64,000 bases of DNA, taken from positions 62,001 through 126,000 of the forward strand of contig NZ_JABWGN010000010.1 in the NCBI RefSeq assembly GCF_013363975.1. Reading direction: 5' to 3'. The translations under genes were made by a program, and so were the position numbers. This stretch comes from Nonomuraea montanisoli (GTDB lineage Bacteria; Actinomycetota; Actinomycetes; Streptosporangiales; Streptosporangiaceae). The stretch's first letter is position 1; each line of letters opens with the position of its first letter. The notes beneath the pieces were generated by a model, which saw only the letters and a program-made list of their open reading frames with translations, searched no databases and was not told where the DNA came from. Positions 47,580-56,488 of this stretch are shown in pieces.

Positions 47580-48457
47580 GAGCGCCTCTCCTTGCGCACG
47601 GACCAGATCAGGTACGGGATGACGAAGATCGCGACGCTCAGCACGATGTACGAGGCGATGGTGGCGCCCTTGGCCGGGTCGTGGGAGTCGAAGACCGCCA
47701 CCCACATGAACACCGCCGGCACGTCCGTGATGATCTGCTTGCCGGAGACCGCCACGATGAGGTCGAACACCTTGAGCGAGATGTGGCCGAGGATGATCAG
47801 CGCCGAGAGCGTCACCGGGCGCAGCAGCGGCAGCACCACGTGCCGGTAGACGCCCCACTCGCCGCATCCGTCCACCCGCGCCGCCTCGCGCAGCTCCTCG
47901 GGGACGCCCCGGAAGCCCGCCAGGAACAACGCCATGACATATCCCGACATTTGCCAGATTGCTGGTAACGCCATCGCGGCCATGCCCCAGTCGGGATCGC
48001 GGAACCACTGCCACTGCGGCAGCCCGATCGCGTCGAACAGCCGGTTCAGCCCGACCGCCCGCTCCCCCATGCCCGAGTTCATCAGCCACCGCCACACGAT
48101 GCCGGTGGCGACGAACGAGATGGCCATCGGGAACAGGTAGATCGCCCGGAACGTGCCCTCCCCGCGGATGCCCTTCTCCATGAGGAAGGCGAGGAACCAG
48201 CCGAGCACCAGCGCGCCCAGCACGAACACGACCGTGAACATGATCGCGTGATCGACCGACAGGTGCCACCTGGGCTGGTCCCAGATGCCGACGAAGTTGT
48301 CCAGCCCGACGAACGTCCCCTCGGACACCTCGTCGTGCTTGTCCGTCATGGCCAGCCGGAAGTTCCAGCCCAGCATCCCGTACACGAACACGCCGATCGC
48401 CACGATCGACGGCGCGACCAGGAGCAGGCCCGGCAGCCAGGTGCGTGCCCGCCTCAC
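47576..48457 (-). CDS. Carbohydrate ABC transporter permease (CUT1, MalF-like)
   Basis: 293 residues, six helices. TWLPGLLLVAPSIVAIGVFV is the first span; the EAA loop reads FRGVPEELREAARVDGCGEW and is followed by VVLPLLRPVTLSALIILGHI. It forms the channel with the MalG-like subunit and follows the binding-protein gene by 70 bp. GTG 48457 start. Confidence 0.93.
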   Translation of the reverse strand: MRRARTWLPGLLLVAPSIVAIGVFVYGMLGWNFRLAMTDKHDEVSEGTFVGLDNFVGIWDQPRWHLSVDHAIMFTVVFVLGALVLGWFLAFLMEKGIRGEGTFRAIYLFPMAISFVATGIVWRWLMNSGMGERAVGLNRLFDAIGLPQWQWFRDPDWGMAAMALPAIWQMSGYVMALFLAGFRGVPEELREAARVDGCGEWGVYRHVVLPLLRPVTLSALIILGHISLKVFDLIVAVSGKQIITDVPAVFMWVAVFDSHDPAKGATIASYIVLSVAIFVIPYLIWSVRKERRS

Positions 48458-48527
48458 GGCGAATCCCTCCAGAACGTCATCCGGGGGCCGCGGCGGGCAC
48501 CCGACCGGCGCCCGCCGTGCCCGCGGC

Positions 48528-49823
48528 TCACTGGGCGTTCGCCTTGGCGGCGTCGGCCAGCGCCTTCTGCAGCGCGGCCACGTCCTTGCTGCCGATGAAC
48601 AGGCCGACCGCCTCCGTGATCGCCGCCAGCCAGGGCTGGTTCACGGACACGCCGTGCTGGATCGAGCCGGCGAGCTTGTCGCTCGACCAGTCCTTCAGGG
48701 CGTCGGCCAGGTAGTCGGTGTAGAGCGACTGGTCGGCGTCCTTGCGGGCCGGGATGGAGCCCTTCTTCGGGTTGAAGGCGTCCTGCCCCTCCTTGCCGGC
48801 CGCGACCTTGAGCCAGGCGACGGCCCCGTCACGGTTCTTGGCGCCCTTGGGCAGGGTGAAGCTGTCGGACAGCCACAGGTAGGTGCCCTCGGTGCCGGGC
48901 GAGGGCGCCCAGTCGAAGTCGGTCTTCGAGGTCTTGCCCAGGCCGCCGTCCGGCGGGTTGTGGAAGTAGCCGTACGCCCAGTCGCCCATGATGTTGAACG
49001 CGGCCTCGCCGTCGGCCACCTGCTTGGCCGCGGGCTGCCAGTCGTCCTGCGGGTCGCCCGCGTACGACATGACCGTCTTGAAGGTCTCCAGGGCCTTGGT
49101 GACCTGCGGGGAGCTCCAGTCGGCGCCCGGCTTGAACAGCGCGTTGTAGGCGTCCGTGCCGAGCGAGCCGAGCAGGACGCTCTCCAGCAGGTGGGTCACC
49201 GTCCACTCGGAGCCGATCGACAGCGGGATCTTGCCCTTGGCCTTGACCTTGCCCAGGTCGGCGACGAACTCCTCCAGCGTCCTGGGCGCGCCCGCGATGC
49301 CGGCCTCCTTCAGCACCGACGGGTTGAACCACAGGACGTTCGACCGGTGGATGTTCACCGGCACCGAGTAGACCTTGCCCTGGACGCTGATCTGGTCGAC
49401 GAGCTGCGCCGGGAACACGTCGCGCAGCTTCAGCTCGTCGTAGAGGAAGTTGAGGTCCTCCAGGTCACCGGCCTTGATGTAGCCCTGCAGCTCGGCGCCG
49501 GCGTGGCCCTGGAAGGTGTCGGGCGGGGTGTCCGCCTGGAGCTTCGACTGCAGCAGCGCCTTGGCCTTGTCGCCGGAGCCGCCCGCGACCGCCGCGTCGA
49601 AGAACGTGTACGACGGGTTCTTCTGCTCGAAGATCTGCCGCATCGCCTTGAGTCCGTCGGCCTCTCCCGGGCCTGTCCACCAGGAGAACACCTCGACCTG
49701 CTTCTTGGCGTCACCCCCTCCTGAGGAGGGCTGCGCCCCCTTGCCCCCGCCGCCACAGGCCGCCAGGGTGAGCACGCTCGCCAAAGTGATCGCGACGGTG
49801 GCCGTCCACCTACGTCGCATCAT
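48528..49823 (-). CDS. Sugar ABC transporter substrate-binding lipoprotein (CUT1)
   Basis: 431 residues with signal peptide and lipobox LAAC (Cys near 22), then a type II solute-binding fold: VEVFSWWTGPGEADGLKAMR, TPPDTFQGHAGAELQGYIKA, VPVNIHRSNVLWFNPSVLKE, DGEAAFNIMGDWAYGYFHNP and TLPKGAKNRDGAVAWLKVAA. The GDWAYGYF and W-W-T-G patterns suggest an oligosaccharide such as a glucoside or chitobiose-like sugar; not certain. ATG 49823 follows AAGGGAC. The palindrome 54 bp upstream matches that of the distant LacI regulator at 34063. Confidence 0.92.
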   Translation of the reverse strand: MMRRRWTATVAITLASVLTLAACGGGGKGAQPSSGGGDAKKQVEVFSWWTGPGEADGLKAMRQIFEQKNPSYTFFDAAVAGGSGDKAKALLQSKLQADTPPDTFQGHAGAELQGYIKAGDLEDLNFLYDELKLRDVFPAQLVDQISVQGKVYSVPVNIHRSNVLWFNPSVLKEAGIAGAPRTLEEFVADLGKVKAKGKIPLSIGSEWTVTHLLESVLLGSLGTDAYNALFKPGADWSSPQVTKALETFKTVMSYAGDPQDDWQPAAKQVADGEAAFNIMGDWAYGYFHNPPDGGLGKTSKTDFDWAPSPGTEGTYLWLSDSFTLPKGAKNRDGAVAWLKVAAGKEGQDAFNPKKGSIPARKDADQSLYTDYLADALKDWSSDKLAGSIQHGVSVNQPWLAAITEAVGLFIGSKDVAALQKALADAAKANAQ

Positions 49824-49876
49824 GCACCGTCCCTTCGAGAATCCCCCGAGAACGCGTGTCGACGACGCCGTCTGAT

Positions 49877-49890
49877 TGACAACGTTGTCA
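49877..49890. promoter_or_regulatory. LacI-type operator before the CUT1 operon
   Basis: TGACAACGTTGTCA, a perfect 14-bp palindrome with central CG. Thirteen of its fourteen bases match 34020-34033, upstream of the LacI gene, linking regulator and transporter. Confidence 0.75.
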
Positions 49891-50039
49891 GAAGGAATCA
49901 ACCCACTTCGGCCTCCGAGCCGTCAAGGCGTGCGTGGTAACAGCTCCGCATACCCATCCGGACCATGAGGAACGTGACGCGATTCACCGGCCTGGCGCCC
50001 GGAGGGGAAAGTGTCGGCGCCCGCGGGCACACTCCCTTC

Positions 50040-50333
50040 ATGCCGGACGAGCCCCTGGAACTCGGTGAGGTCTCCACCGCCGACTGGTACGCCCACTCCG
50101 ACACCATGAACCAGGTGGGCTTTCTCACGATCGCCCGCCGGTTACCCTCCCTCGTCCGCCAGGCCCTGGCCATGGCGTGGCGGGCCAGCCCGCGCGACAC
50201 GACGGTCACGATGATCCTGCAGATCCTCGGCGGCGTCTTCACGGCGTTCGGGCTGCTGGCCACCACGGGAGTCCTGACAGCGCTGTTCGAGCAGGGCCCC
50301 ACCCCCGAGCGGTTGCTGCCGAGAACTCAGTAA
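50040..50333 (+). pseudogene. N-terminal fragment of an ABC exporter, cut by a TnpB element
   Basis: 97 residues: ADWYAHSDTMNQVGFLTIAR, RRLPSLVRQALAMAWRASPR and a first membrane helix TMILQILGGVFTAFGLLATT, then GVLTALFEQGPTPERLLP and a stop. This matches the start of actinobacterial ABC exporter (permease-ATPase) proteins, which normally run to about 600 residues. The sequence stops where the TnpB element begins and no continuation appears on its far side (51671-51907), so the gene was truncated and its remainder lost. The frame is open back to 49965. Confidence 0.65.
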
Positions 50334-50423
50334 CGAACCGAGTAGGTGCGCACAACAAAAACGCAGTAGCTGCCAGTCCCGATGTTCCTGCCTTCGGGCA
50401 TAGACCAACGGAAGGATCATGGT

Positions 50424-51560
50424 GTGCTGCTCCGGTACACCTTCCGCCTCTACCCGACCGCCAGTCAGCACGTCGCGCTGGCTCGGACGTTCGGATGCGC
50501 GCGGACGGTCTTCAACGACGGGCTGCGCATGCGACGCGAAGCACATATCAACGGCCTGCCGTATGTCTCGGACGGCGACCTGTCTAAGCGCGTCATCACG
50601 CAGGCGAAGAAGGCCCCGGAACGCGCCTGGCTGTGCGAGGTGTCTGCGGTGGTGTTGCAGCAGGCGCTGGCGGACCTGAACACCGCCTACCGCAACTTTT
50701 TCGCCTCCCTGTCCGGCAAGCGCAAAGGGCCGAAGATGGCCGCCCCTCGGTTCCGGTCGAGGAAGGACTCCCGGCAAGCGATTAGGTTCACCAGGAACGC
50801 CCGGTTCGCCGTCACGACGGGTGGCAAGCTGCGCCTACCGAAGATCGGGGACGTGCCAGTACGCTGGTCGCGGCCTCTGCCGTCCGAACCATCCTCGGTG
50901 ACGGTCATCAAGGACGCGGCCGGGCGCTACTTCGCATCGTTTGTGGTCGAGACCGCCGCTGCCCCGCTGCCGCAGACGACCGGCGAGGTCGGCATAGACC
51001 TGGGCCTCACGCGTTTCGCGGTGCTGTCGGACGGGCGGAAGATCGGCTCTCCGCGTTTCCTACGCCGCGCGGAGAAGAAGCTGAAGAAGGCACAAAAAGC
51101 TCTCAGCCGCACGACCAAGGGCAGCAACAACCGGAGCAAGGCCCGGGTGAAGGTGGCCCGCGCACACGCCCGGGTGGCCGACGCCCGCCGCGACTTCACG
51201 CACAAGCTCTCCACGCAGATCATCCGTGAGAATCAAACGGTGGTCATGGAGGACTTGTGCGTCAGGGGTCTGGCCCGCACTCGGCTGGCGAAGTCCGTGC
51301 ACGATGCGGGCTGGGCGATGTTCACCGGCATGCTTGAAAGCAAGGCCAAACGGTACGGCCGCACCCTCGTGCGTGTGGATCGCTGGTTCCCCTCCTCGAA
51401 GTTATGCTCGGCCTGCGGGGCGCTGGCCGAGGCGATGCCGCTCGACGTGCGGTCGTGGGCCTGCCTGTGCGGGGCCGTGCACGACCGCGATGTGAACGCG
51501 GCGATCAACATTCTGGCCGCCGGGCGGGCGGACAGCCTAAACGCCTGCGGAGGACTGTAA
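50424..51560 (+). CDS. tnpB: RNA-guided endonuclease TnpB (IS605 OrfB family)
   Basis: 378 residues from GTG 50424 (GGAAGG upstream). N-terminal RYTFRLYPTASQHVALARTF is the usual wedge/HTH start; the RuvC residues are Asp192 in EVGIDLGLTRFAVLSDG, Glu276 in VVMEDLCVRGLART and Asp356 in HDRDVNAAINILAAG. Zinc ribbon cysteines appear in SKLCSACG and WACLCG. All three catalytic acids are present, so the nuclease looks intact. TnpB cuts DNA at sites chosen by an omega-RNA transcribed from the element's 3' end, next to a short motif. Typical size for actinobacterial TnpB. Confidence 0.93.
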   Translation: MLLRYTFRLYPTASQHVALARTFGCARTVFNDGLRMRREAHINGLPYVSDGDLSKRVITQAKKAPERAWLCEVSAVVLQQALADLNTAYRNFFASLSGKRKGPKMAAPRFRSRKDSRQAIRFTRNARFAVTTGGKLRLPKIGDVPVRWSRPLPSEPSSVTVIKDAAGRYFASFVVETAAAPLPQTTGEVGIDLGLTRFAVLSDGRKIGSPRFLRRAEKKLKKAQKALSRTTKGSNNRSKARVKVARAHARVADARRDFTHKLSTQIIRENQTVVMEDLCVRGLARTRLAKSVHDAGWAMFTGMLESKAKRYGRTLVRVDRWFPSSKLCSACGALAEAMPLDVRSWACLCGAVHDRDVNAAINILAAGRADSLNACGGL

Positions 51561-51670
51561 GACCCGCCGCTTAGCGGAGGGCAAGATCCGTTGAAACAGG
51601 AAGCCACAGAGGTGCCGCACGTGCGGCGCGGACTGGATCCCCCGCCTTCAGGCCAGGGAGCGCGTCAAAA
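51561..51670 (+). ncRNA. Likely 3' scaffold of the TnpB omega-RNA and right end
   Basis: Follows tnpB directly. Contains a 14-bp palindrome GCCGCACGTGCGGC (51614-51627), a smaller CCGCTTAGCGG hairpin and a terminal hairpin CCCCCGCCTTCAGG... near 51639-51660, the usual arrangement of IS605 right ends. The guide would be read from the sequence just beyond about 51668. Precise 5' end cannot be set; it normally begins inside the tnpB frame. Confidence 0.5.
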
Positions 51671-51807
51671 CATCACGATGGGCACTCCTCCCCCTCGGCG
51701 TAACCACGGTCTCCGGCCAAGAGTGCGCGTCGTCACGGCGAGCACCCCGTGAGCCCTCACGACCGGCCATGACAGAGCCCGGCCGACGTCGGCGCGTGCG
51801 CGTGACC

Positions 51808-51890
51808 TTGGCTGTGCCGTAAAGAAAGAAAAAGCAGTTGGCTGTGCCGTGAAGGAAGAAAAAGCAGTTGGCTGTGCCGTGAAGGAAGAA
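51808..51890. repeat. Three tandem 30-bp repeats
   Basis: Unit TTGGCTGTGCCGTGAAGGAA plus GAAAAAGCAG, at 51808, 51838 and 51868; the third is truncated after 23 bases. Purine-rich and unlike flanking DNA. Together with 51671-51807 this leaves no gene between the TnpB element and the PbpA homologue. Confidence 0.85.
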
Positions 51891-51907
51891 TCACAAGAAG
51901 AAGAGCT

Positions 51908-53320
51908 CTACGGCAGCGCGGCGCGGAGGATGGCGCGGGCAAGGGGGGCGGCCGCGGACGGTGTGGTGGACTCCAGCACCACCCCCACCGCCACCTCCGG
52001 CGCGTCCGCCGGGGCGAAGGCCGTGCAGGCCGACGGGCCGTGGCCCGACGTCGTCGTCTTGGCCGCCACCTCCATCCCCGGCAGCGCCACCCCGGCCGCC
52101 GGGCCGCCCGGCACCGTGGTCGTCGTCATCAGGGCCGCGAGCTGCCCCGCCGGCTGCGGCGGCATGGCCGTCCGGTACGGCGCCGGTTCGGCGCGGTCCG
52201 TGGTGGACCCGTCCGGCAGCCGCACCTCCTCCACCAGGTAGGGCCGCATCAGCAGCCCCCCGTTGGCCACCGCCGCCGACAGCATGGCGAGCATCAGCGG
52301 GCTCGCCCGGACCTCGTCGCGGCCGATCGCCGACAGCGCCGCGCGCGACTGGTCGAGGTCGCCCGGGTACGTGCCGGTCCTGGCCTGGAGCGGGAGCGCG
52401 AGGTCGTCGGCGTTGAAGCCGAACGCCTCCGCCTGGTCGCGCAGCAGGTCCGGGCCGAGCTGGAGGCCGAGGTTGGCGAGCGCGGTGTCGCAGGAGAGCT
52501 GGAAGGCGTAGGCCAGCGGCGGCCGCCCGTCGCCGCAGGGCCGCCCGGCCGCGGCGGTCAGGAAGGCGGGCGGCCCCGGCAGCGGCAGCCGGGCCGGCGC
52601 GCCGACCCGCGAGGCGACCGTGTACTCCCCCGAGCCGAGCGCGGCCGCCGTGGTGACCAGCTCGAAGACGGCCCCCGGCGGGTAGGCGCGGTGCAGGGCC
52701 CGGTCGAGCAGCGGCCGGCGCGGGTCGCCGCGCAGCCGCCGGTCCGTGGCGGCCTCCTCGGTCGGGTCGCCGGGCGCGTAGGCGGCCGGGTCGTAGGACG
52801 GGTAGCTGACCAGCGCGAGGACCGCGCCGGTCGCCGGGTCGAGCGCCACCGCGGCGCCCGGCCGGCCCGTGGCCTCCAGCGCCTCGTACGCGGCCCGCTG
52901 CACCGGCTCCCTGATCGTCAGCCGGACGTCGGCGCCCCCGTAGGCGCGATCCTCGACCAGGGCCCGCATGCGCACCTTCGGGTCGCTGCCCGACAGGACG
53001 GCGTCGCGCGCCCTCTCGACGCCGGTGGCCCGCCGGAGCGACACGTGGCCGGTGACGTGCGCGTACATCTCGCCGTACGGATAGACCCGCAGGTGACCGT
53101 ACGGCTCGGCGTCCGCGCGGCGGCTGGTGGCGACGACCGCGCCCTCGTGGGTGATGATGTCGCCGCGGGGCCGGCCGAGCTTGGCGAGCAGCACCCGCTG
53201 GTCGCGCGGGTCGCCCTCCAGGTCGCTCCGCCCGAACGCCTGCAGATAGGTGAGGTTGGCCAGCAGCGAGAACAGCAGCGCGGCGCAGGCCAGGCTGGCG
53301 CGCCGCAGCGGGATGTTCAT
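51908..53320 (-). CDS. PbpA-like penicillin-binding protein homologue lacking catalytic motifs
   Basis: 470 residues from ATG 53320, MNIPLRRASLACAALLFSLL forming the single membrane anchor, as in PbpA. The dimerisation domain (NLTYLQAF...DPRDQRVLLAKLGRPRG, YPYGEMYAHVTGH) and transpeptidase fold (AAVALDPATGAVLALVSYPS, RAYPPGAVFELVTTAAALGS, LSCDTALANLGLQLG, SAIGRDEVRASPLMLAMLSA, VANGGLLMRPYL) are all recognisable. But S-x-x-K reads A-V-F-E (217-220), S-x-N reads S-C-D (276-278) and K-T-G reads K-T-T (421-423). It therefore cannot acylate and should not bind penicillin. No frameshift or stop is present, so it seems maintained as a structural or regulatory pseudoenzyme. The nearby rodA/pbpA/pknB cluster is absent. 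Confidence 0.88.
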   Translation of the reverse strand: MNIPLRRASLACAALLFSLLANLTYLQAFGRSDLEGDPRDQRVLLAKLGRPRGDIITHEGAVVATSRRADAEPYGHLRVYPYGEMYAHVTGHVSLRRATGVERARDAVLSGSDPKVRMRALVEDRAYGGADVRLTIREPVQRAAYEALEATGRPGAAVALDPATGAVLALVSYPSYDPAAYAPGDPTEEAATDRRLRGDPRRPLLDRALHRAYPPGAVFELVTTAAALGSGEYTVASRVGAPARLPLPGPPAFLTAAAGRPCGDGRPPLAYAFQLSCDTALANLGLQLGPDLLRDQAEAFGFNADDLALPLQARTGTYPGDLDQSRAALSAIGRDEVRASPLMLAMLSAAVANGGLLMRPYLVEEVRLPDGSTTDRAEPAPYRTAMPPQPAGQLAALMTTTTVPGGPAAGVALPGMEVAAKTTTSGHGPSACTAFAPADAPEVAVGVVLESTTPSAAAPLARAILRAALP

Positions 53321-53380
53321 GCGTCTCGCCCCGGGCCCGGCCATGGCTTCTGGTCTAGCAGCCACGGCCCCAAGGGCGGG

Positions 53381-53740
53381 CTAGAGGACGCTGCGGTAGT
53401 AGGAAATCTTGTGGTTGATGTAGCGCTGGCGTTCGGCGAGGTTGGCGATCTGCGCCTGCACGCGGCGGTCGTGCTCCTCCAGGACCCGGATGCGGTCGGC
53501 GATCGTGTGCTCGCCCGCCCGCACCAGCTCGGCGAAGCGCAGCATCTCGGCGATCGGCATGCCCGTGTCGCGCAGGCAGCGGATCATGCCGAGCCAGCTC
53601 AGGTCCTCCTCGCTGAAGCGGCGCTGACCGGCCGCGTTGCGTTCGACGGGCTCCAGGAGGCCGATCTTCTCGTAGTAGCGCAGGGTGTCGAGGGTGAAGC
53701 CGGTCTCCTCGACCGCTTCGGCCGGCGTGTAGACGGTCAC
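53381..53740 (-). CDS. MerR-family regulator
   Basis: 119 residues. Winged helix VYTPAEAVEETGFTLDTLRY followed by YEKIGLLEPVERNAAGQRRF, then SWLGMIRCLRDTGMPIAEML and a coiled dimerisation helix. No metal-binding Cys cluster, so it belongs to the AdhR/NmlR-like group that senses aldehydes or electrophiles. GTG 53740 coincides with the predicted transcription start, so it may be leaderless. Divergent from the aldo/keto reductase; both promoters carry its operator. Confidence 0.9.
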   Translation of the reverse strand: MTVYTPAEAVEETGFTLDTLRYYEKIGLLEPVERNAAGQRRFSEEDLSWLGMIRCLRDTGMPIAEMLRFAELVRAGEHTIADRIRVLEEHDRRVQAQIANLAERQRYINHKISYYRSVL

Positions 53741-53756
53741 GCGGCCCAGGATCTCA

Positions 53757-53814
53757 CCTGGAGCCGACTCCAGGTCAAGCTCCAGCCCCCGCTTGACATG
53801 GAGCGCACTCCAGG
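53757..53814. promoter_or_regulatory. Paired MerR-type promoters with long spacers
   Basis: Minus strand: TTGACC (53778-53773), dyad TGGAG-TCGG-CTCCA in the spacer, GATCCT at about -10, start at GTG 53740. Plus strand: TTGACA (53793-53798), dyad TGGAG-CGCA-CTCCA, GACAGT (53818-53823), start near ATG 53831. Both have the 19-bp spacer typical of MerR-controlled promoters. Confidence 0.75.
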
Positions 53815-53830
53815 CCGGACAGTCATGACC

Positions 53831-54766
53831 ATGACGACTGGACTGAACCTCGTGCTCGGCACCATCCCGTTCGGCACCGCGGTCAGCGAGGAGGACTCCT
53901 TCGCGCTGCTCGACCGCTTCTTCGAGGCGGGCGGGCGGATGCTGGACACGTCCAACAACTACCCGTTCTGGATGGAGGGCCGCACGGGTGACGAGAGCGA
54001 GCTGACGCTGGGCGCGTGGATGGCGGCCCGCGGCAACCGTGACGAGGTCTTCGTGAGCACGAAGGTGGGCGCCCGGCCCACGGTGCCGGGTGACACCACG
54101 CTGGACTCGGCCGAAGGGCTGTCGGCGGCGGCCGTCGCGCGGGGCGTCGAGGGCAGTCTGCGCCGCCTGCGCACCGACCGGATCGACCTGTACTGGTCGC
54201 ACATCGAGGACCGGTCCGTGCCGCTGGAGGAGACGCTCGGGGCGTTCGGCGAGCTGGCCGCGCGGGGCCTGATCCGCGAGCTGGGCGCCAGCAACATGCC
54301 GGCCTGGCGGCTGGAGCGGGCGCGCGCCATGTCGGCCGCGCACGGCTGGGTCCGCTGCACGTACGCGCAGCTCCGCCACACCTACCTGCGGCCGCGCCCG
54401 TTCACGCGGCTGGCGGAGGGCGGCCACCAGCTCGCCACCGACGACATGCTGGACTACGTGCGCTCGGAGCCGGACCTGACGCTGTGGGCGTACAACACGC
54501 TCATGTCCGGCCGCTACACCCGCCCGGACCGGCCGCTGCCGGAGAGCTACGACCACCCCGGCACGGACCGGCGGCTGGCCACGCTGCGCGAGGTGGCGGC
54601 GGAGCTGGGCGTGACCGTCAACCAGGTGGTGCTGGCCTGGCTGACGGCCGACGGGCACGTGCCGATCGTCGGGGTGTCCACGGCCGCCCAGCTCGACGAG
54701 GCGATCGGGGCGGCGGAGGTCAAGCTGGACGACGACGTCCGCGCCCGGCTCGACGCCGCCTGCTAG
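53831..54766 (+). CDS. Aldo/keto reductase
   Basis: 311 residues. LGTIPFGTAVSEEDSFALLD, DTSNNYPFWMEGRTGDESE (Asp and Tyr of the tetrad), VFVSTKVGARP (Lys), IDLYWSHIEDRSVPLEETLG (His) and the NADPH segment LTLWAYNTLMSGRYTRPDRP. It reduces aldehydes or ketones in the cytosol. I start at ATG 53831 because the mapped promoter would place the mRNA start there (leaderless); ATG 53825, two codons earlier, is equally open. Control by the divergent MerR protein suggests aldehyde detoxification. Confidence 0.9.
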   Translation: MTTGLNLVLGTIPFGTAVSEEDSFALLDRFFEAGGRMLDTSNNYPFWMEGRTGDESELTLGAWMAARGNRDEVFVSTKVGARPTVPGDTTLDSAEGLSAAAVARGVEGSLRRLRTDRIDLYWSHIEDRSVPLEETLGAFGELAARGLIRELGASNMPAWRLERARAMSAAHGWVRCTYAQLRHTYLRPRPFTRLAEGGHQLATDDMLDYVRSEPDLTLWAYNTLMSGRYTRPDRPLPESYDHPGTDRRLATLREVAAELGVTVNQVVLAWLTADGHVPIVGVSTAAQLDEAIGAAEVKLDDDVRARLDAAC

Positions 54767-54770
54767 CCGC

Positions 54771-54788
54771 ACCCGCCCCGGGGCGGGT
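54771..54788. terminator. Hairpin between convergent genes
   Basis: ACCCGCCC-CG-GGGCGGGT, 8-bp arms, between the aldo/keto reductase and the TetR gene. Confidence 0.5.
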
Positions 54789-55426
54789 CAGGGCAGGTGG
54801 TCGGAGAGGTAGCGGCGGACGAGCAGCTTGCACTCGGCGATCATGCCGGCGTCGCCGGCCGGGTCCATGCGGAACGCCAGCTTGAGCACCGCGTCCGTGG
54901 CCTCCACCGCCACGAGCAGGGCGCGGTCGAAGCCCTCGCCCGCGGGGGCGCCCAGCCGCTCGCGCGCGAGGGTCCGCAGCCGGTCGGCGACGATCGCGTT
55001 GTTCTCCAGCGCCGAGTCGAGCATCCGGTTGGTGCCCTCCAGGGCCGGGCCGCCGGGCGACACCAGCACCTCGCCGAAGTCGACCACCCCGAACCCGGGC
55101 GTTGTCCGCTTCATGACCACGAACTCGTCGATGGCCAGGTCGATCAGGTCGGTCCAGTGGTCGACGGTCGTGTGCGCGAGCCGCTCGGTGATCCGGCGCA
55201 GGAACGCGTCGAGGTTGCGCCGGGCCAGCGCGCGCACGAGCCCCTGCTTGTCGGGGAAGAACTGGTAGAACGTGCCGATCGGCACCTCGGCCCGGCGCGC
55301 GACCTCCTTGGTCGTGAGTGCCTCGTAACCGACCTCGTCGAGCAGCACGGCGCACTCGTCGAGCATGCGCTCGACCCGCTCAAGGCTGCGGCGTTGGGCG
55401 GGACGGCGCCGCAAGGTACTGGTCAT
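54788..55426 (-). CDS. TetR-family regulator
   Basis: 212 residues from ATG 55426 (an ATG six codons upstream is possible). HTH: RVERMLDECAVLLDEVGYEA and TTKEVARRAEVPIGTFYQFF; the C-terminal domain is of the SACE_7040-like type (LEGTNRMLDSALENNAIVAD, AVEATDAVLKLAFRMDPAGD). Lies divergently upstream of the decayed GH1 gene; it may have controlled that gene before its decay, or acts elsewhere. Confidence 0.87.
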   Translation of the reverse strand: MTSTLRRRPAQRRSLERVERMLDECAVLLDEVGYEALTTKEVARRAEVPIGTFYQFFPDKQGLVRALARRNLDAFLRRITERLAHTTVDHWTDLIDLAIDEFVVMKRTTPGFGVVDFGEVLVSPGGPALEGTNRMLDSALENNAIVADRLRTLARERLGAPAGEGFDRALLVAVEATDAVLKLAFRMDPAGDAGMIAECKLLVRRYLSDHLP

Positions 55427-55508
55427 GCCCCCATCCTGGCTCATTACCGGCAGGTAGAGGATCTCGCTTTGCCGTCAGTTAACATGAGCCTCACTCGTAT
55501 AACACTGA

Positions 55509-56422
<914 letters not shown>

Positions 56423-56433
56423 CGGCACCTCAC

Positions 56434-56460
56434 GGCGGGGCCGTCCGGCGAGGCCCCGCC
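56434..56460. terminator. Hairpin between the GH1 remnant and the next gene
   Basis: GGCGGGGCC and its complement, 9-bp perfect arms around nine bases, in the convergent gap. Confidence 0.6.
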
Positions 56461-56488
56461 CCCGCGCCGCCCGTCGCCGGCGGCCCGG

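Larger units (their letters stand above)
50334..51670 (+). mobile_element. TnpB-only IS200/IS605-like element
   Basis: Bounded on the left by the break in the ABC exporter gene and on the right by the imperfect G+C-rich hairpin ending near GCGTCAA at 51661-51668. Encodes TnpB only; no TnpA Y1 transposase is present, so movement would need TnpA in trans. Exact ends are uncertain by some tens of bases. Confidence 0.6.
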
